A DNA stretch of 64,000 bases from Allobosea sp. Leaf344 (GCF_001426225.1 NZ_LMRT01000014.1:479903-543902), one strand, 5' to 3'; positions 28,411-38,036 are shown, numbered from the stretch's first letter. The notes: generated from the letters alone by a model not told the origin. Translations and numbers: made by a program.

Positions 28411-29136
28411 ATGCAATGCCAGGTGCCGGCCCAGCCCGAGCCGCTCGCGGTCGATTTTCGGCGGAGCGCGCTGCTGATCATCGATATGCAGCGGGATTTT
28501 CTCGAGCCGCACGGCTTCGGCGCGGCGCTCGGCAACGACGTCTCCCTGCTGGGCCGGGCCGTGGCGCCCTGCAAGGCGATGCTGGAGGGCGCGCGGGCCG
28601 CCGGCATCCTCGTCCTGCATACGCGCGAAGGGCATCGCCCCGATCTCTCGGACGCGCCGAAGACGAAGATCGAGCGCGGTGCGCCGGAGCGCCGCATCGG
28701 GGTGGCCGGGCCGATGGGCCGCATCCTGGTCCGGGGCGAGGCGGGGCACGGCATCATAGCGGACCTGCAGCCGCTCCCCTCCGAGCCGGTGATCGACAAG
28801 CCGGGCAAGGGCGCCTTCTACCAGACCGATCTCGAGCTGCTGCTGCGCAACCGCGGCATCGATACCCTGCTGATCGCGGGGGTGACGACCGAGGTCTGCG
28901 TCCACAGCACCGTGCGCGAGGCCAATGATCGCGGCTTCCGCTGCCTCGTGCTCGGCGATGCCTGCGCCTCCTATCATCCGGAATTCCACGAGGTCGGGCT
29001 GCGGATGATCGCGGCGCAGGGCGCGATTTTCGGCTGGGTGACCACGACGGAGGCGGTTCTCGCGGCGCTGTCTGACAGCCAAGCCGCGCGGCCGGCCGCG
29101 CCGGTCGAGACGGTGGCGGAGGTCGAAAGCGCATGA
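28411..29136 (+). CDS. biuH: Cysteine hydrolase of the isochorismatase superfamily, biuret amidohydrolase-like
   Basis: 241 aa. The catalytic triad is Asp25 (IIDMQRDF), Lys130 (VIDKPGKGAF) and Cys163 (TTEVCVHST). The 33-residue Lys-Cys spacing and the stretches HTREGHRPDL, RILVRGE and VREANDRGF resemble, from memory, the biuret hydrolase BiuH of Rhizobium leguminosarum. It would convert biuret to allophanate, the substrate of AtzF encoded divergently 160 bases away. Its stop overlaps atzG by 4 bases. A related ureide amidase role (for example on N-carbamoyl compounds) cannot be excluded without a phylogeny. Confidence 0.8.
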   Translation: MQCQVPAQPEPLAVDFRRSALLIIDMQRDFLEPHGFGAALGNDVSLLGRAVAPCKAMLEGARAAGILVLHTREGHRPDLSDAPKTKIERGAPERRIGVAGPMGRILVRGEAGHGIIADLQPLPSEPVIDKPGKGAFYQTDLELLLRNRGIDTLLIAGVTTEVCVHSTVREANDRGFRCLVLGDACASYHPEFHEVGLRMIAAQGAIFGWVTTTEAVLAALSDSQAARPAAPVETVAEVESA

Positions 29137-29348
29137 GCGACGAGCCATTCGACGCGGCGCTGCATCTGGACGCCATGGCGGCGACGATGGGGCTCGCCAT
29201 CAGCGCCGACCAGCGACCCGGCGTGCTGCAATTCCTGCAGGTGGCGCAGGCCATGGCCGCTCTGGTCGCGGCAGCGCCGCTGGACCCGGATGCCTTCGAT
29301 CTGGCGCCGGTGTTCCGGCCGGGACCGGCGGAGAGCGACGATGCTTGA
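29133..29348 (+). CDS. atzG: AtzG-like small subunit (DUF4089 family)
   Basis: 71 aa, all helical in appearance, with the short-subunit pattern LHLDAMAATMGLAI followed by a GVLQFLQVAQAMAALV helix and a C-terminal F-x-P-x-F-R-P segment (LAPVFRPG). AtzG is required by AtzE, forming a heterotetramer in which it occupies the place where GatC sits on GatA. The gene overlaps biuH by 4 bases and atzE by 8 bases, which supports coupled translation and a stable complex with the downstream amidase. Confidence 0.85.
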   Translation: MSDEPFDAALHLDAMAATMGLAISADQRPGVLQFLQVAQAMAALVAAAPLDPDAFDLAPVFRPGPAESDDA

Positions 29349-30738
29349 TCCCTTCACTGCGGCGCATCGCATCGCCAGCGCGGTCCGCCATGGCAGGGTC
29401 AGCGCGCAGGCGGTGACGCAGGCCTGGCTCGATCGCGTCGCCATAGTGAACCCGCGGCTCAACGCCTTCACCGACGTCACCGCCGACCGGGCGCTGGCGC
29501 AGGCGCGGGCGGTCGATCGCGCCCGCCTGGCCGGTGCCGCGCTGGGGCCGCTGGCCGGGGTGCCCTTCGCCGTCAAGAACCTCTTCGACGTCGCGGGGCT
29601 GCCGACGCGGGCGGGCTCAAAAATCAACCGCGAGCGGCCCCTGGCGACGCGCGACGCCGTGCTGGTGGAGAGGCTCGAAGCGGCGGGCGCCGTGCTCATA
29701 GGCAGCCTCAACATGGGCGAATATGCCTATGATTTCACCGGCGAAAATCACCATGACGGTGCCTGCCGCAATCCGCATGATCTGTCCTGCATGGCGGGCG
29801 GGTCCAGTTCCGGCTCCGGCGCCGCCACGGCGGCCGGGCTGGCGCCGCTGTCGCTCGGCTCGGACACGAACGGCTCGATCCGCGTGCCCGCCTCGCTCTG
29901 CGGGGTCTTCGGGCTCAAGCCGACCTATGGGAGGCTGCCGCGCACCCGGAGCTTCCCCTTCTGCGACTCGCTCGACCATCTCGGCCCCTTCGCGCGTGAC
30001 GTCACCGATCTCGCTCTGGCCTATGATGTGATGCAGGGCCCCGACCGGCACGACCCCGCCTGCGCGCAGCGCCGGGTCGAGCCGGTCCTGCCAGAGCTGC
30101 AGAAGGGGCTGGCCGGGCTGCGGATCGCGACGGCCGGCGGCTATTTCGAGACGAATGATCTGCCGGAGGCCGATGCCGCCGTCGGAGCGGTCGCCGCGGC
30201 TTTGGGCGCGCGCGGCCATGTCGTCCTGGAGGGCGCCGCGATCGCCCGCGCGGCGGCCTTCCTGATCACCAATGGCGAGAGCGCCGCCTTCCATCTCGGC
30301 AGGCTGCGCAGCCGTGCCGACGAGTTCGATCCGGAGACCCGAGACCGCTTCCTGGCCGGCGCGATGCTGCCGGCGGCCTGGGTGATGCAGGCCCAGGCCG
30401 CCCGGCGCTGGTTCCATGACGAGACGATGCGGCTCTTCCGGTCGGTCGACCTGATCATCGCCCCCGCAACGCCGTGCACGGCGCCTGAGATCGGGCGGAA
30501 GACGCTGCGTCTGCGCGGCGCCGACGTGCCGCTGCGGCCCAATCTCGGGCTGTTCACCCAGCCGATCTCCTGCATCGGCCTGCCCGTCGCCTGCGTGCCG
30601 GTCTTCACCGGCACGATGCCGATCGGCGTGCAGCTGATCGCGCCGCCCTGGCGGGAGGATATCTGCCTGCGCGCCGCCGCCTTCCTGGCGACGCAGGGTA
30701 TATGCGTGGCGCAGCCGCCGGCCGCTCTCCAAAGCTGA
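29341..30738 (+). CDS. atzE: AtzE-type amidase (1-carboxybiuret hydrolase)
   Basis: 465 aa, an amidase-signature enzyme with Lys79 (PFAVKNLFD), Ser155 (GGSSSGSG) and the nucleophile Ser179 (SDTNGSIRVP). The family variant DTNGS, the AYDFTGEN stretch and the tight linkage to an AtzG gene point to AtzE, which deaminates 1-carboxybiuret in s-triazine and cyanurate catabolism. No cyanuric acid hydrolase gene (atzD) is in the window, so the natural substrate here could be another carboxylated ureide. ATG 29341 lies inside the end of atzG. The gene converges on the aminotransferase 24 bases away. Confidence 0.85.
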   Translation: MLDPFTAAHRIASAVRHGRVSAQAVTQAWLDRVAIVNPRLNAFTDVTADRALAQARAVDRARLAGAALGPLAGVPFAVKNLFDVAGLPTRAGSKINRERPLATRDAVLVERLEAAGAVLIGSLNMGEYAYDFTGENHHDGACRNPHDLSCMAGGSSSGSGAATAAGLAPLSLGSDTNGSIRVPASLCGVFGLKPTYGRLPRTRSFPFCDSLDHLGPFARDVTDLALAYDVMQGPDRHDPACAQRRVEPVLPELQKGLAGLRIATAGGYFETNDLPEADAAVGAVAAALGARGHVVLEGAAIARAAAFLITNGESAAFHLGRLRSRADEFDPETRDRFLAGAMLPAAWVMQAQAARRWFHDETMRLFRSVDLIIAPATPCTAPEIGRKTLRLRGADVPLRPNLGLFTQPISCIGLPVACVPVFTGTMPIGVQLIAPPWREDICLRAAAFLATQGICVAQPPAALQS

Positions 30739-30762
30739 GGGCGAAGCGAGCCGCGCCGCGCC

Positions 30763-31980
30763 TCAATGCGCCCCGGCGTGGTCCTGGCGGCGCTCCGGCA
30801 CCGGCGTGTGCTGGGCGAGATGGGCGATTGCGGCCGCGACGCCGCCTTCGCCATGCGGCACCTCCAGCGCCTGCAGCGCCATCTCGACCGCGCTCAGGCT
30901 GCCGAGCACCATCGGCACGTTGGTATGGCCCATATGGGCGATGCGAAACGCCTTGCCGGCGAGCTCGCCGATGCCGGAGCCCAGCGTCACCCCGCAGGCC
31001 GAGCGCGTGTAATCGGCGATCGCTTCGGGCTCGTGGCCCTGCACGAGGATCGGCGTCACCGAACAGGCCCGCTGCGCGGGTTCGGGAATATTGCAGGAGA
31101 GGACCTGCCCCTCGGCCCATTTCGCTACGGCGGCATGGGTGGCGCCGGCCAGCAGCCTATGCCGCTGCCAGACCGCCTCCAGCCCCTCTTCCAGGATCAT
31201 GTCGAGCGCGGCGCGCAGCCCGAACATCAGATGCTCCGGCGGGGTGCCGCAATGGCGCATGTAGTGCTGCGGCCCGCTGCGCGCGGTCCAGTCCCAGTAC
31301 AGCGTCCGCATCGTCGCGGTCCGGTGGGCCTGCCAGGCCTTCTCGTTGGCGGCGACGAAGGCGAGCCCGGGCGAGGTCATCATGCCCTTCTGCGAGGCCG
31401 ACATGGCGACGTCGACCCCCCAGCCATCCATCTCGAAGGGCATGCAGCCGAGCGAGGCGACGCCGTCGATCATGTAGAGGGCGGGGTGTCCCGCGGCATC
31501 GATCGCCGCGCGTACCGCCTTGACGTCGTTGACCACGCCGGAGGCGGTGTCGATCTGCACCATGAGCACGGCCTTGATCTCGTGGCGCGTGTCGCGCCGC
31601 AGCCGCTCCTCCACCGCCGCGGGATCGACGCTGGCGCGCCAGGAGCCCTCCAGCATCTCGACCTCGGCGCCCATGAAGCCGGCCATCTCGCCCCAGCCGA
31701 GGGCGAAGCGGCCGCTGGCGAGCACCAGCACCTTGTCGCCGCGCGACAGCACGTTCGAGACCGCCGCCTCCCAGCCGCCATGGCCGTTGGCCGCGTAGAG
31801 AAAGGTCCTGCCGGAGGTGCGGAAGATGCCCGCGAGATCGCTCAGGATGCTATCGGTCAGCGAGACGATCGTCCGCGTGTTGAGATCTTCCGCCGGGCGC
31901 ATCATCGCCTGCAGCACGCGATCGGGAATATTGGTCGGGCCCGGAGTGGCCAGCAACGCCCGGCCGTTCGCGACGCTCAT
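30763..31980 (-). CDS. Class V aminotransferase, alanine/serine/ureidoglycine--glyoxylate type
   Basis: 405 aa. It begins with the family signature TPGPTNIPDRVLQAM; the PLP lysine is in MSASQKGMMTSPGL (about residue 195), preceded by the aspartate of YMIDGVASLG. The C-terminus includes the RIAHMGHTN motif with its conserved arginine. Such enzymes transfer an amino group to glyoxylate. Between the alanine, serine and (S)-ureidoglycine members I cannot decide by eye, but the adjacent ureide-hydrolysing genes make the ureidoglycine option worth testing. It converges on atzE, and a 164-base gap with no recognisable gene separates it from the DsbA-like gene. Confidence 0.85.
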   Translation of the reverse strand: MSVANGRALLATPGPTNIPDRVLQAMMRPAEDLNTRTIVSLTDSILSDLAGIFRTSGRTFLYAANGHGGWEAAVSNVLSRGDKVLVLASGRFALGWGEMAGFMGAEVEMLEGSWRASVDPAAVEERLRRDTRHEIKAVLMVQIDTASGVVNDVKAVRAAIDAAGHPALYMIDGVASLGCMPFEMDGWGVDVAMSASQKGMMTSPGLAFVAANEKAWQAHRTATMRTLYWDWTARSGPQHYMRHCGTPPEHLMFGLRAALDMILEEGLEAVWQRHRLLAGATHAAVAKWAEGQVLSCNIPEPAQRACSVTPILVQGHEPEAIADYTRSACGVTLGSGIGELAGKAFRIAHMGHTNVPMVLGSLSAVEMALQALEVPHGEGGVAAAIAHLAQHTPVPERRQDHAGAH

Positions 31981-32144
31981 AGATAGCTCCTGTCGCGCCC
32001 GCCGCCGGTGAGGGAGAAGGGCCGCGCCTCGTTCGTGTGGAAACAGATCGCCTCGGGCGACGGGCCATACCTAGCTGCGAAACCGGATTCTGTCTCACGA
32101 CAAGGGCTTCGGCACCTCATTCGTTTCGCTCATGAGACGGCGCG

Positions 32145-32849
32145 TCAGGAGGTGCAGATCGCCTCGCCGCATTCGTCCAGCGCGCTGACGATCCGGTCGA
32201 GCGTCTTCGGCCCGGGATAGCCGAGCAGCCCCGCGCCGCCGGCGACGAAGGAGGGCGTCGCCGCGAGGCCGAGATTGGCGGCGAGATCGCGCTGGGCGGA
32301 GACCATCTTGCCGATGCCGTCGCTGTCGGCGAGAGCCTCGACCTCCCCGCGGCTCGCGCCGAGCTCCTCCGCCAGCGCCAGCGCCTGCAGCCCGTCGCGC
32401 CGGCCGGGCCTGGCGAAGAGCCGGCGGTGCAGCTCATAGGCCGGCTGCGGCCCTTTCAGGCTGAGCAAAGCCGCCTCGACCCGCGCGGCCTGGACCGAGC
32501 CCGGCGAGAGGATGGCGTTGTTGACGAGCCCGACCCGAAGCTCCGGCCGCGCCGAAACCAGCGTATGCAGATCCGTGGCCGCCACGCGGCAATAGGGGCA
32601 GTTATAGTCGTAGAATTCGTAGAGCGTGACGGCCCTGCTGCTCGCGCCGATCCAGATCACGCCCGGCAGCGCCTCGATCTCGCTGGTCAGCTCCACCGGC
32701 AGGCGGGTATTGGCCATCGGTTTGCCGTCGTCCCCGGCAATGTCGAACCAGCCATCGCTCTGGGCCCTGGCGACGCCAGGCAGCTGCGACAGGGCGACGA
32801 GCGCGAAAGCGGCGCCGCGGATCAGAGTGCGGCGGGTCGTGACGATCAT
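32145..32849 (-). CDS. DsbA-family thioredoxin-like periplasmic protein
   Basis: 234 aa from ATG 32849. The N-terminus has twin arginines (TTRRTLIRG) and a hydrophobic core ending at VARAQ, so Tat or Sec export is likely. The active site is C-P-Y-C in YDYNCPYCRVA (about residue 90), and TPSFVAGG contains the cis-proline of the fold. It resembles the DsbA/DSBA_oxidoredox group of alphaproteobacterial periplasmic disulfide oxidoreductases. It is divergent from the ABC importer, sharing a 227-base regulatory gap. The frame also extends to 32912, which would add residues ahead of the twin arginines. Confidence 0.82.
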   Translation of the reverse strand: MIVTTRRTLIRGAAFALVALSQLPGVARAQSDGWFDIAGDDGKPMANTRLPVELTSEIEALPGVIWIGASSRAVTLYEFYDYNCPYCRVAATDLHTLVSARPELRVGLVNNAILSPGSVQAARVEAALLSLKGPQPAYELHRRLFARPGRRDGLQALALAEELGASRGEVEALADSDGIGKMVSAQRDLAANLGLAATPSFVAGGAGLLGYPGPKTLDRIVSALDECGEAICTS

Positions 32850-32994
32850 GAGGCTCTTCCGGCGTGACGGCGCGGCCCGTGCCAGCGCAGCCGGGTTCAA
32901 CAATCCGATCATGTCTTTTTTGCAATGTGCGGGCGGGGTGTCCGACGTGCGGATTCGCCCAACCGGCTCTGTCCTGCATTGGCTGCATAGGCAG

Positions 32995-33051
32995 TTGACA
33001 CTGCTGCAGAGGTCAGTGCAGCATCGGCGCGGGAAATTAGAAAACTATAAA
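32995..33051 (+). promoter_or_regulatory. Candidate promoter and operator upstream of the first Liv-type importer
   Basis: A perfect TTGACA box lies at 32995-33000. Just downstream, TGCTGCA (33002-33008) and TGCAGCA (33017-33023) form a perfect 7-bp inverted repeat with an 8-base spacer, and a TATAAA follows at 33046-33051, 26 bases before the start codon. The TTGACA-TATAAA distance is too long for one promoter, so either the true -10 is weak or the TATAAA belongs to another start. The inverted repeat looks like a regulator-binding site. Confidence 0.4.
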
Positions 33052-33076
33052 AATAGCAACGGGATGAGGCGCGTAT

Positions 33077-33833
33077 ATGGTCGGTGGCGACGTCATTTTG
33101 TCGACCTCGGGTCTGACCAAGGAGTTCGGTGGCTTCACTGCCGTCAACGGGGTTGATCTGCAAGTCAAGCGCGGCACTATTCACGCATTGATCGGCCCCA
33201 ACGGAGCCGGCAAAACGACTTGCTTCAATCTGCTGACGAAGTTCCTGGCGCCGACGAGCGGCGCGATTATCTACAACGGACGCGACATCACCCGCGAAAA
33301 GCCCGCCGAGATCGCCAGGCTCGGGCTGGTCAGGTCGTTCCAGATCTCGGCCGTCTTCCCGCAGCTCTCGGTGCTGACCAATGTCCGCATCGCGCTGCAG
33401 CGCAAGCGCGGCGATTCCTTCGATTTCTGGCGCTCCGAAGAGGTTCTGCGGCCGCTCGACGAGGAGGCGATGCGCCTGCTCGAGGCCGTCGGCCTGTCCT
33501 CCTTCGCGGCTCTGCCGGCGGTGGAATTGTCCTATGGACGCAAGCGCGCGCTCGAAATCGCCACGACCCTCGCCCTCGACCCGGAGATGATGCTGCTCGA
33601 CGAGCCGATGGCCGGCATGGGGCGCGAGGATGTCGAGCGGATCGAGGCGCTGATCCGGAAGGTGGCGGCGAACCGCACCATCCTGATGGTCGAGCATAAC
33701 CTCTCGGTGGTGGCCTCGCTCTCGGACCGGATCACGGTGCTGGCGCGCGGCCAGGTCCTGGCGGAGGGCGACTACGCCGCCGTCTCGACCAATCCGCTCG
33801 TGGTCGAAGCCTATATCGGGTCCGGAGGCGGCC

Positions 33834-33844
<11 letters not shown>
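33077..33844 (+). CDS. ABC transporter ATP-binding protein, LivG type
   Basis: 255 aa. Walker A is GPNGAGKT (about residues 40-47), the signature is degenerate as LSYGRKRAL, Walker B is MMLLDEP and the switch histidine is in VEHNLSV. The branched-chain amino acid/urea subclass shows in the long C-terminal part ending at VEAYIG. It is the first gene of the operon livG-livF-binding protein-livH-livM. It overlaps livF by 11 bases. The ligand cannot be read from the ATPase. Confidence 0.9.
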
Positions 33845-34595
<751 letters not shown>

Positions 34596-34656
34596 ACCGC
34601 GGCCCCCCAATAAGAACCACGTCGAAATCGACGATCATCTCACGGGAGAGAACACC

Positions 34657-35862
34657 ATGACCTTCAAGACGCTTCTCGCAACGACCGCCTTCGCGGCCCT
34701 GCTCGCCTCGCCCGCCGTGGCGCAGCAGCTTTCGATCAAGATCGGCGTGATGAACGACCGCTCCGGCCTCTATGCCGATCTCACCGGCGAGGGCTCCGCC
34801 GTGGCGGCCAGGCTCGCCGTCGAGGATTTCAAGGCCGCCGAAAAGGGGCTGAAGGTCGAGGTCGTCTCGGCCGACCACCAGAACAAGCCCGATGTCGGCT
34901 CCAACATCGCCCGGCAATGGTATGATCAGGACGGTGTCGACGTCATCGCCGACGTGCCGACCTCCTCGGTCGCGCTGGCGATCAACCAGATCACCAAGGA
35001 CAAGAACAAGGTGTTCCTGAATTCGGGAGCCGCCACCTCCGATCTCACCGGCAAGGCCTGCTCCCCCAACACCGTCCACTGGACCTACGACACCTATGCC
35101 CTCGCCAACGGCACCGGCGGCGCGATGGTCAAGGCCGGCGGCGACAGCTGGTACTTCCTGACGGCGGATTACGCCTTCGGCCATGCGCTGGAGCGCGACA
35201 CCTCCGCGGTAGTGGTGAAGAATGGCGGCAAGGTGCTGGGCGCGGTGCGCACCCCCTTCCCGGGCACGGATTTCTCGTCCTTCCTGCTGCAGGCGCAAGC
35301 GTCCAAGGCCAAGGTCATCGGCCTCGCCAATGCCGGCGGCGACACCATCAACTCGATCAAGCAGGCCGGCGAGTTCGGCATCACCCAGGGCGGGCAGAAG
35401 CTCGCGGGGCTGCTGGTCTTCGTCACCGACGTGCATGCGCTCGGCCTGCAGACGGCGCAGGGTCTGGTGCTGACGGAATCCTTCTACTGGGATCGCGACG
35501 AGGGCACCCGCGCCTGGTCGCAGCGTTTCGCCAAGGCGCATAACGGCAACATGCCCTCCATGGTGCAGGCCGGCGTCTATGGCGCCGTGCTGCACTACCT
35601 CAAGGCGGTGGCCGAGCTGAAGTCGAAGGATCCGGCCGCGGTCATGGCCAAGATGAAGGAGCTGCCGACCGACGATCCGCTGTTCGGCAAGGGCACGATC
35701 CGCGCCGACGGGCGCAAGATGCACCCGATGTATCTCTACGAGGTCAAGAAGCCGGCGGAATCCAAGGCGAAATGGGATTACTACAAGCAGGTCGCCGTGC
35801 TGCCGGCGGAGCAGGCCTTCCGCCCGCTCTCGGAAAGCGAATGCCCGCTGGTCAAGAAATAG
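34657..35862 (+). CDS. ABC transporter substrate-binding protein, branched-chain amino acid/amide type
   Basis: 401 aa, a type I periplasmic binding protein with a signal peptide cleaved after SPAVAQ. The mature start IKIGVMNDRSGLYADLTGEGSAVAARLAV is typical of the HAAT/LivK group. Lobes alternate through ADVPTSSVAL, FLTADYAFGHALE and LVLTESFYW. Ligand-contacting residues cannot be assigned by eye, so the substrate may be an amino acid, amide, urea derivative or aromatic acid. A strong hairpin follows the stop codon, which may protect this abundant message. Confidence 0.88.
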   Translation: MTFKTLLATTAFAALLASPAVAQQLSIKIGVMNDRSGLYADLTGEGSAVAARLAVEDFKAAEKGLKVEVVSADHQNKPDVGSNIARQWYDQDGVDVIADVPTSSVALAINQITKDKNKVFLNSGAATSDLTGKACSPNTVHWTYDTYALANGTGGAMVKAGGDSWYFLTADYAFGHALERDTSAVVVKNGGKVLGAVRTPFPGTDFSSFLLQAQASKAKVIGLANAGGDTINSIKQAGEFGITQGGQKLAGLLVFVTDVHALGLQTAQGLVLTESFYWDRDEGTRAWSQRFAKAHNGNMPSMVQAGVYGAVLHYLKAVAELKSKDPAAVMAKMKELPTDDPLFGKGTIRADGRKMHPMYLYEVKKPAESKAKWDYYKQVAVLPAEQAFRPLSESECPLVKK

Positions 35863-35873
35863 CATCTGGCATG

Positions 35874-35899
35874 GCGCCCTCCGCTGCTGCGGGGGGCGC
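35874..35899 (+). other. Stable hairpin between binding-protein gene and permease genes
   Basis: 35874-35884 pairs with 35889-35899 in an 11-bp GC stem with one G-U wobble and a TGCT loop, 11 bases after the binding-protein stop. There is no T run. Hairpins at this place commonly stabilise the upstream mRNA segment and partly attenuate the downstream permease genes, giving excess binding protein. The structure is seen; the role is inferred. Confidence 0.55.
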
Positions 35900-35931
35900 G
35901 TCCGGCACCCTAGGTTCAGGCTGAGAGACGC

Positions 35932-36819
35932 ATGTTCGAGCTGCTTGGAATTCCGCCGCAAGCCCTGTTCGGGCAGGTTCTGCTCGGGCTGATCAACGGC
36001 TCGTTCTACGCTATCCTCAGCCTCGGCCTGGCCGTGATCTTCGGCCTGCTCAACATCATCAACTTCACCCATGGCGCCCAGTATATGATGGGCGCCTTCG
36101 TGGCCTGGATGTGCCTGAACTATCTCGGCATCAATTACTGGGCGGCGCTGCTGCTGGCGCCGATCATCGTCGGCGCCACCGGCATCGCCATCGAGCGGCT
36201 GCTGATCAAGCGCATCGCCCATGTCGACCATCTCTACGGCCTGCTGCTGACCTTCGGCCTGGCGCTGATCATCCAGGGCCTGTTCCGCAACGGCTACGGC
36301 TCGTCGGGGCTCGCCTATCAGATCCCGCCCGAGCTGCGCGGCGGCCAGAATCTCGGCTTCATGTTCCTGCCGAATTACCGCGCCTGGGTGGTGGTGGCCT
36401 CGCTCGCCGTCTGCCTCGCGACCTGGTTCCTGATCGAGAAGACGCGCCTCGGCGCCTATCTCAGGGCCGCCACCGAGAACCCGACCCTGACCCAGGCCTT
36501 CGGCATCAACGTCCCGCTGATGGTGACGCTGACCTATGGCTTCGGGGTCGCGCTCGCCGCCTTCGCCGGCGTGCTGGCGGCGCCGATCTATTCGGTCAAT
36601 CCGAACATGGGCGCCGATCTGATCATCGTCGTCTTCGCCGTCGTCGTGATCGGCGGCATGGGCTCGATCCTGGGCTCGATCATCACCGGCTTCGGGCTGG
36701 GCCTGATCGAGGGGCTGACCAAGGTGTTCTACCCCGAGGCCTCGGCCACGGTGATCTTCATCATCATGGTGCTGGTCCTGCTGGTGAAGCCGCAGGGCCT
36801 GTTCGGGCGGGCGACCTGA
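35932..36819 (+). CDS. ABC transporter permease, LivH type
   Basis: 295 aa with about eight membrane helices. It has the LivH hallmarks: NGSFYAILSLGLAVIFGLLNIINFTHGA near the N-terminus, the cytoplasmic coupling stretch LGAYLRAATENPTLTQAFGI, and VVVIGGMGSILGSIITGFGLGL near the C-terminus. It forms the translocation path with the LivM-type subunit encoded next. Confidence 0.92.
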   Translation: MFELLGIPPQALFGQVLLGLINGSFYAILSLGLAVIFGLLNIINFTHGAQYMMGAFVAWMCLNYLGINYWAALLLAPIIVGATGIAIERLLIKRIAHVDHLYGLLLTFGLALIIQGLFRNGYGSSGLAYQIPPELRGGQNLGFMFLPNYRAWVVVASLAVCLATWFLIEKTRLGAYLRAATENPTLTQAFGINVPLMVTLTYGFGVALAAFAGVLAAPIYSVNPNMGADLIIVVFAVVVIGGMGSILGSIITGFGLGLIEGLTKVFYPEASATVIFIIMVLVLLVKPQGLFGRAT

Positions 36820-36903
36820 TGGTCGCTTCGCCGTCTTCGCGGGTGCCGTGCCGCCTGCCCCTATCGCTTCGCGACCCCGCGCCGCCGGGTGGAGGAACTG
36901 ACC

Positions 36904-37893
36904 ATGGCCGATCTGTCCGTCGAGGCGCCCGCCGGAGGGCTAGCGCTGGAAGAGACCAACCGCAGCACCGAGCGCCTGCACAAGGCGATCATGATCGGCA
37001 TCGCGCTCAGCCTGCTGGTCGCGCCCTTCGTGCTCTATCCCGTCTTCGTCATGAAGGTCCTGTGCTTCGCGCTGTTCGCGCTCGCCTTCAACCTGCTGCT
37101 CGGCTATGGCGGGCTGCTCTCCTTCGGCCACGCCGCCTATTTCGGTATGGCGAGCTATGTCTCGGCCTATGCCGCCAAGATCTGGGGGCTCGATCCGGCG
37201 CTGGCGATCGTCGCGGGGACGCTGGTCGCCGCCCTGCTCGGCCTGGTCTTCGGCGCGCTGGCGATCCGCCGCCAGGGCATCTATTTCGCGATGATCACGC
37301 TGGCACTGTCGCAGATGGTGTTCTTCTTCTCGCTGCAGACGCCGCAATTCACCGGCGGCGAGGACGGCATCCAGGCCGTGCCGCGCGGCAAGCTGCTCGG
37401 CCTGATCGATCTCGCCGATGATCGCACTTTGTATTTCGTCGTCGCCGCGATTTTCATGGGCGGGCTGCTGCTGATCTACCGCATCATCCATTCGCCCTTC
37501 GGCCAGGTCTGCAAGGCGATCCGCGACAACGAGCCCCGCGCCATCTCGCTCGGCTATCGCGCCAACCAGTACAAGCTCGCGGTCTTCGTCCTGTCGGCCG
37601 GGCTGGCCGGGCTGGCTGGGGCGACGAAGGCGATCGTCTTCCAGCTGGCCTCGCTGACCGATGTGCACTGGTCGATGTCGGGCGAGGTGGTGCTGATGAC
37701 GCTGGTCGGCGGCCTCGGAACCGTCTTCGGTCCGATCGTCGGCGCGCTGGTCATCGTCTCGATGCAGAACTACCTCGCCGGCCTCGGCTCCTGGGTGCTC
37801 GTGGTCCAGGGCGTGATCTTCGTCGTCTGCGTGCTGCTCTTCCGGGAAGGCATCGTCGGGGTCATCGCCAAGCGCATCGGCAAGGGGCTCTGA
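36904..37893 (+). CDS. ABC transporter permease, LivM type
   Basis: 329 aa from ATG 36904, which has GGAGGA at 36890-36895 ahead of it; GTG 36889 is in frame but would consume that site. After a polar N-terminus come membrane helices with the LivM signature ALAFNLLLGYGGLLSFGHAAYFGMASY, the coupling region FGQVCKAIRDNEPRAISLGY, and MTLVGGLGTVFGPIVGA. It is the last gene of the importer operon. Confidence 0.92.
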   Translation: MADLSVEAPAGGLALEETNRSTERLHKAIMIGIALSLLVAPFVLYPVFVMKVLCFALFALAFNLLLGYGGLLSFGHAAYFGMASYVSAYAAKIWGLDPALAIVAGTLVAALLGLVFGALAIRRQGIYFAMITLALSQMVFFFSLQTPQFTGGEDGIQAVPRGKLLGLIDLADDRTLYFVVAAIFMGGLLLIYRIIHSPFGQVCKAIRDNEPRAISLGYRANQYKLAVFVLSAGLAGLAGATKAIVFQLASLTDVHWSMSGEVVLMTLVGGLGTVFGPIVGALVIVSMQNYLAGLGSWVLVVQGVIFVVCVLLFREGIVGVIAKRIGKGL

Positions 37894-38036
37894 GCGAAAT
37901 TCTGAACCGGCGATTCCGCTGCTCGGGTTGATCAGGCTCAATGTGGAAGCCGCGCCTGCGGCCCATGCTGTCGATGTGCTGGATTCGCAAAATCCGCGCA
38001 TGAGGCGATCTCCGCCTCGAAGCCGGGGATGGCGCG

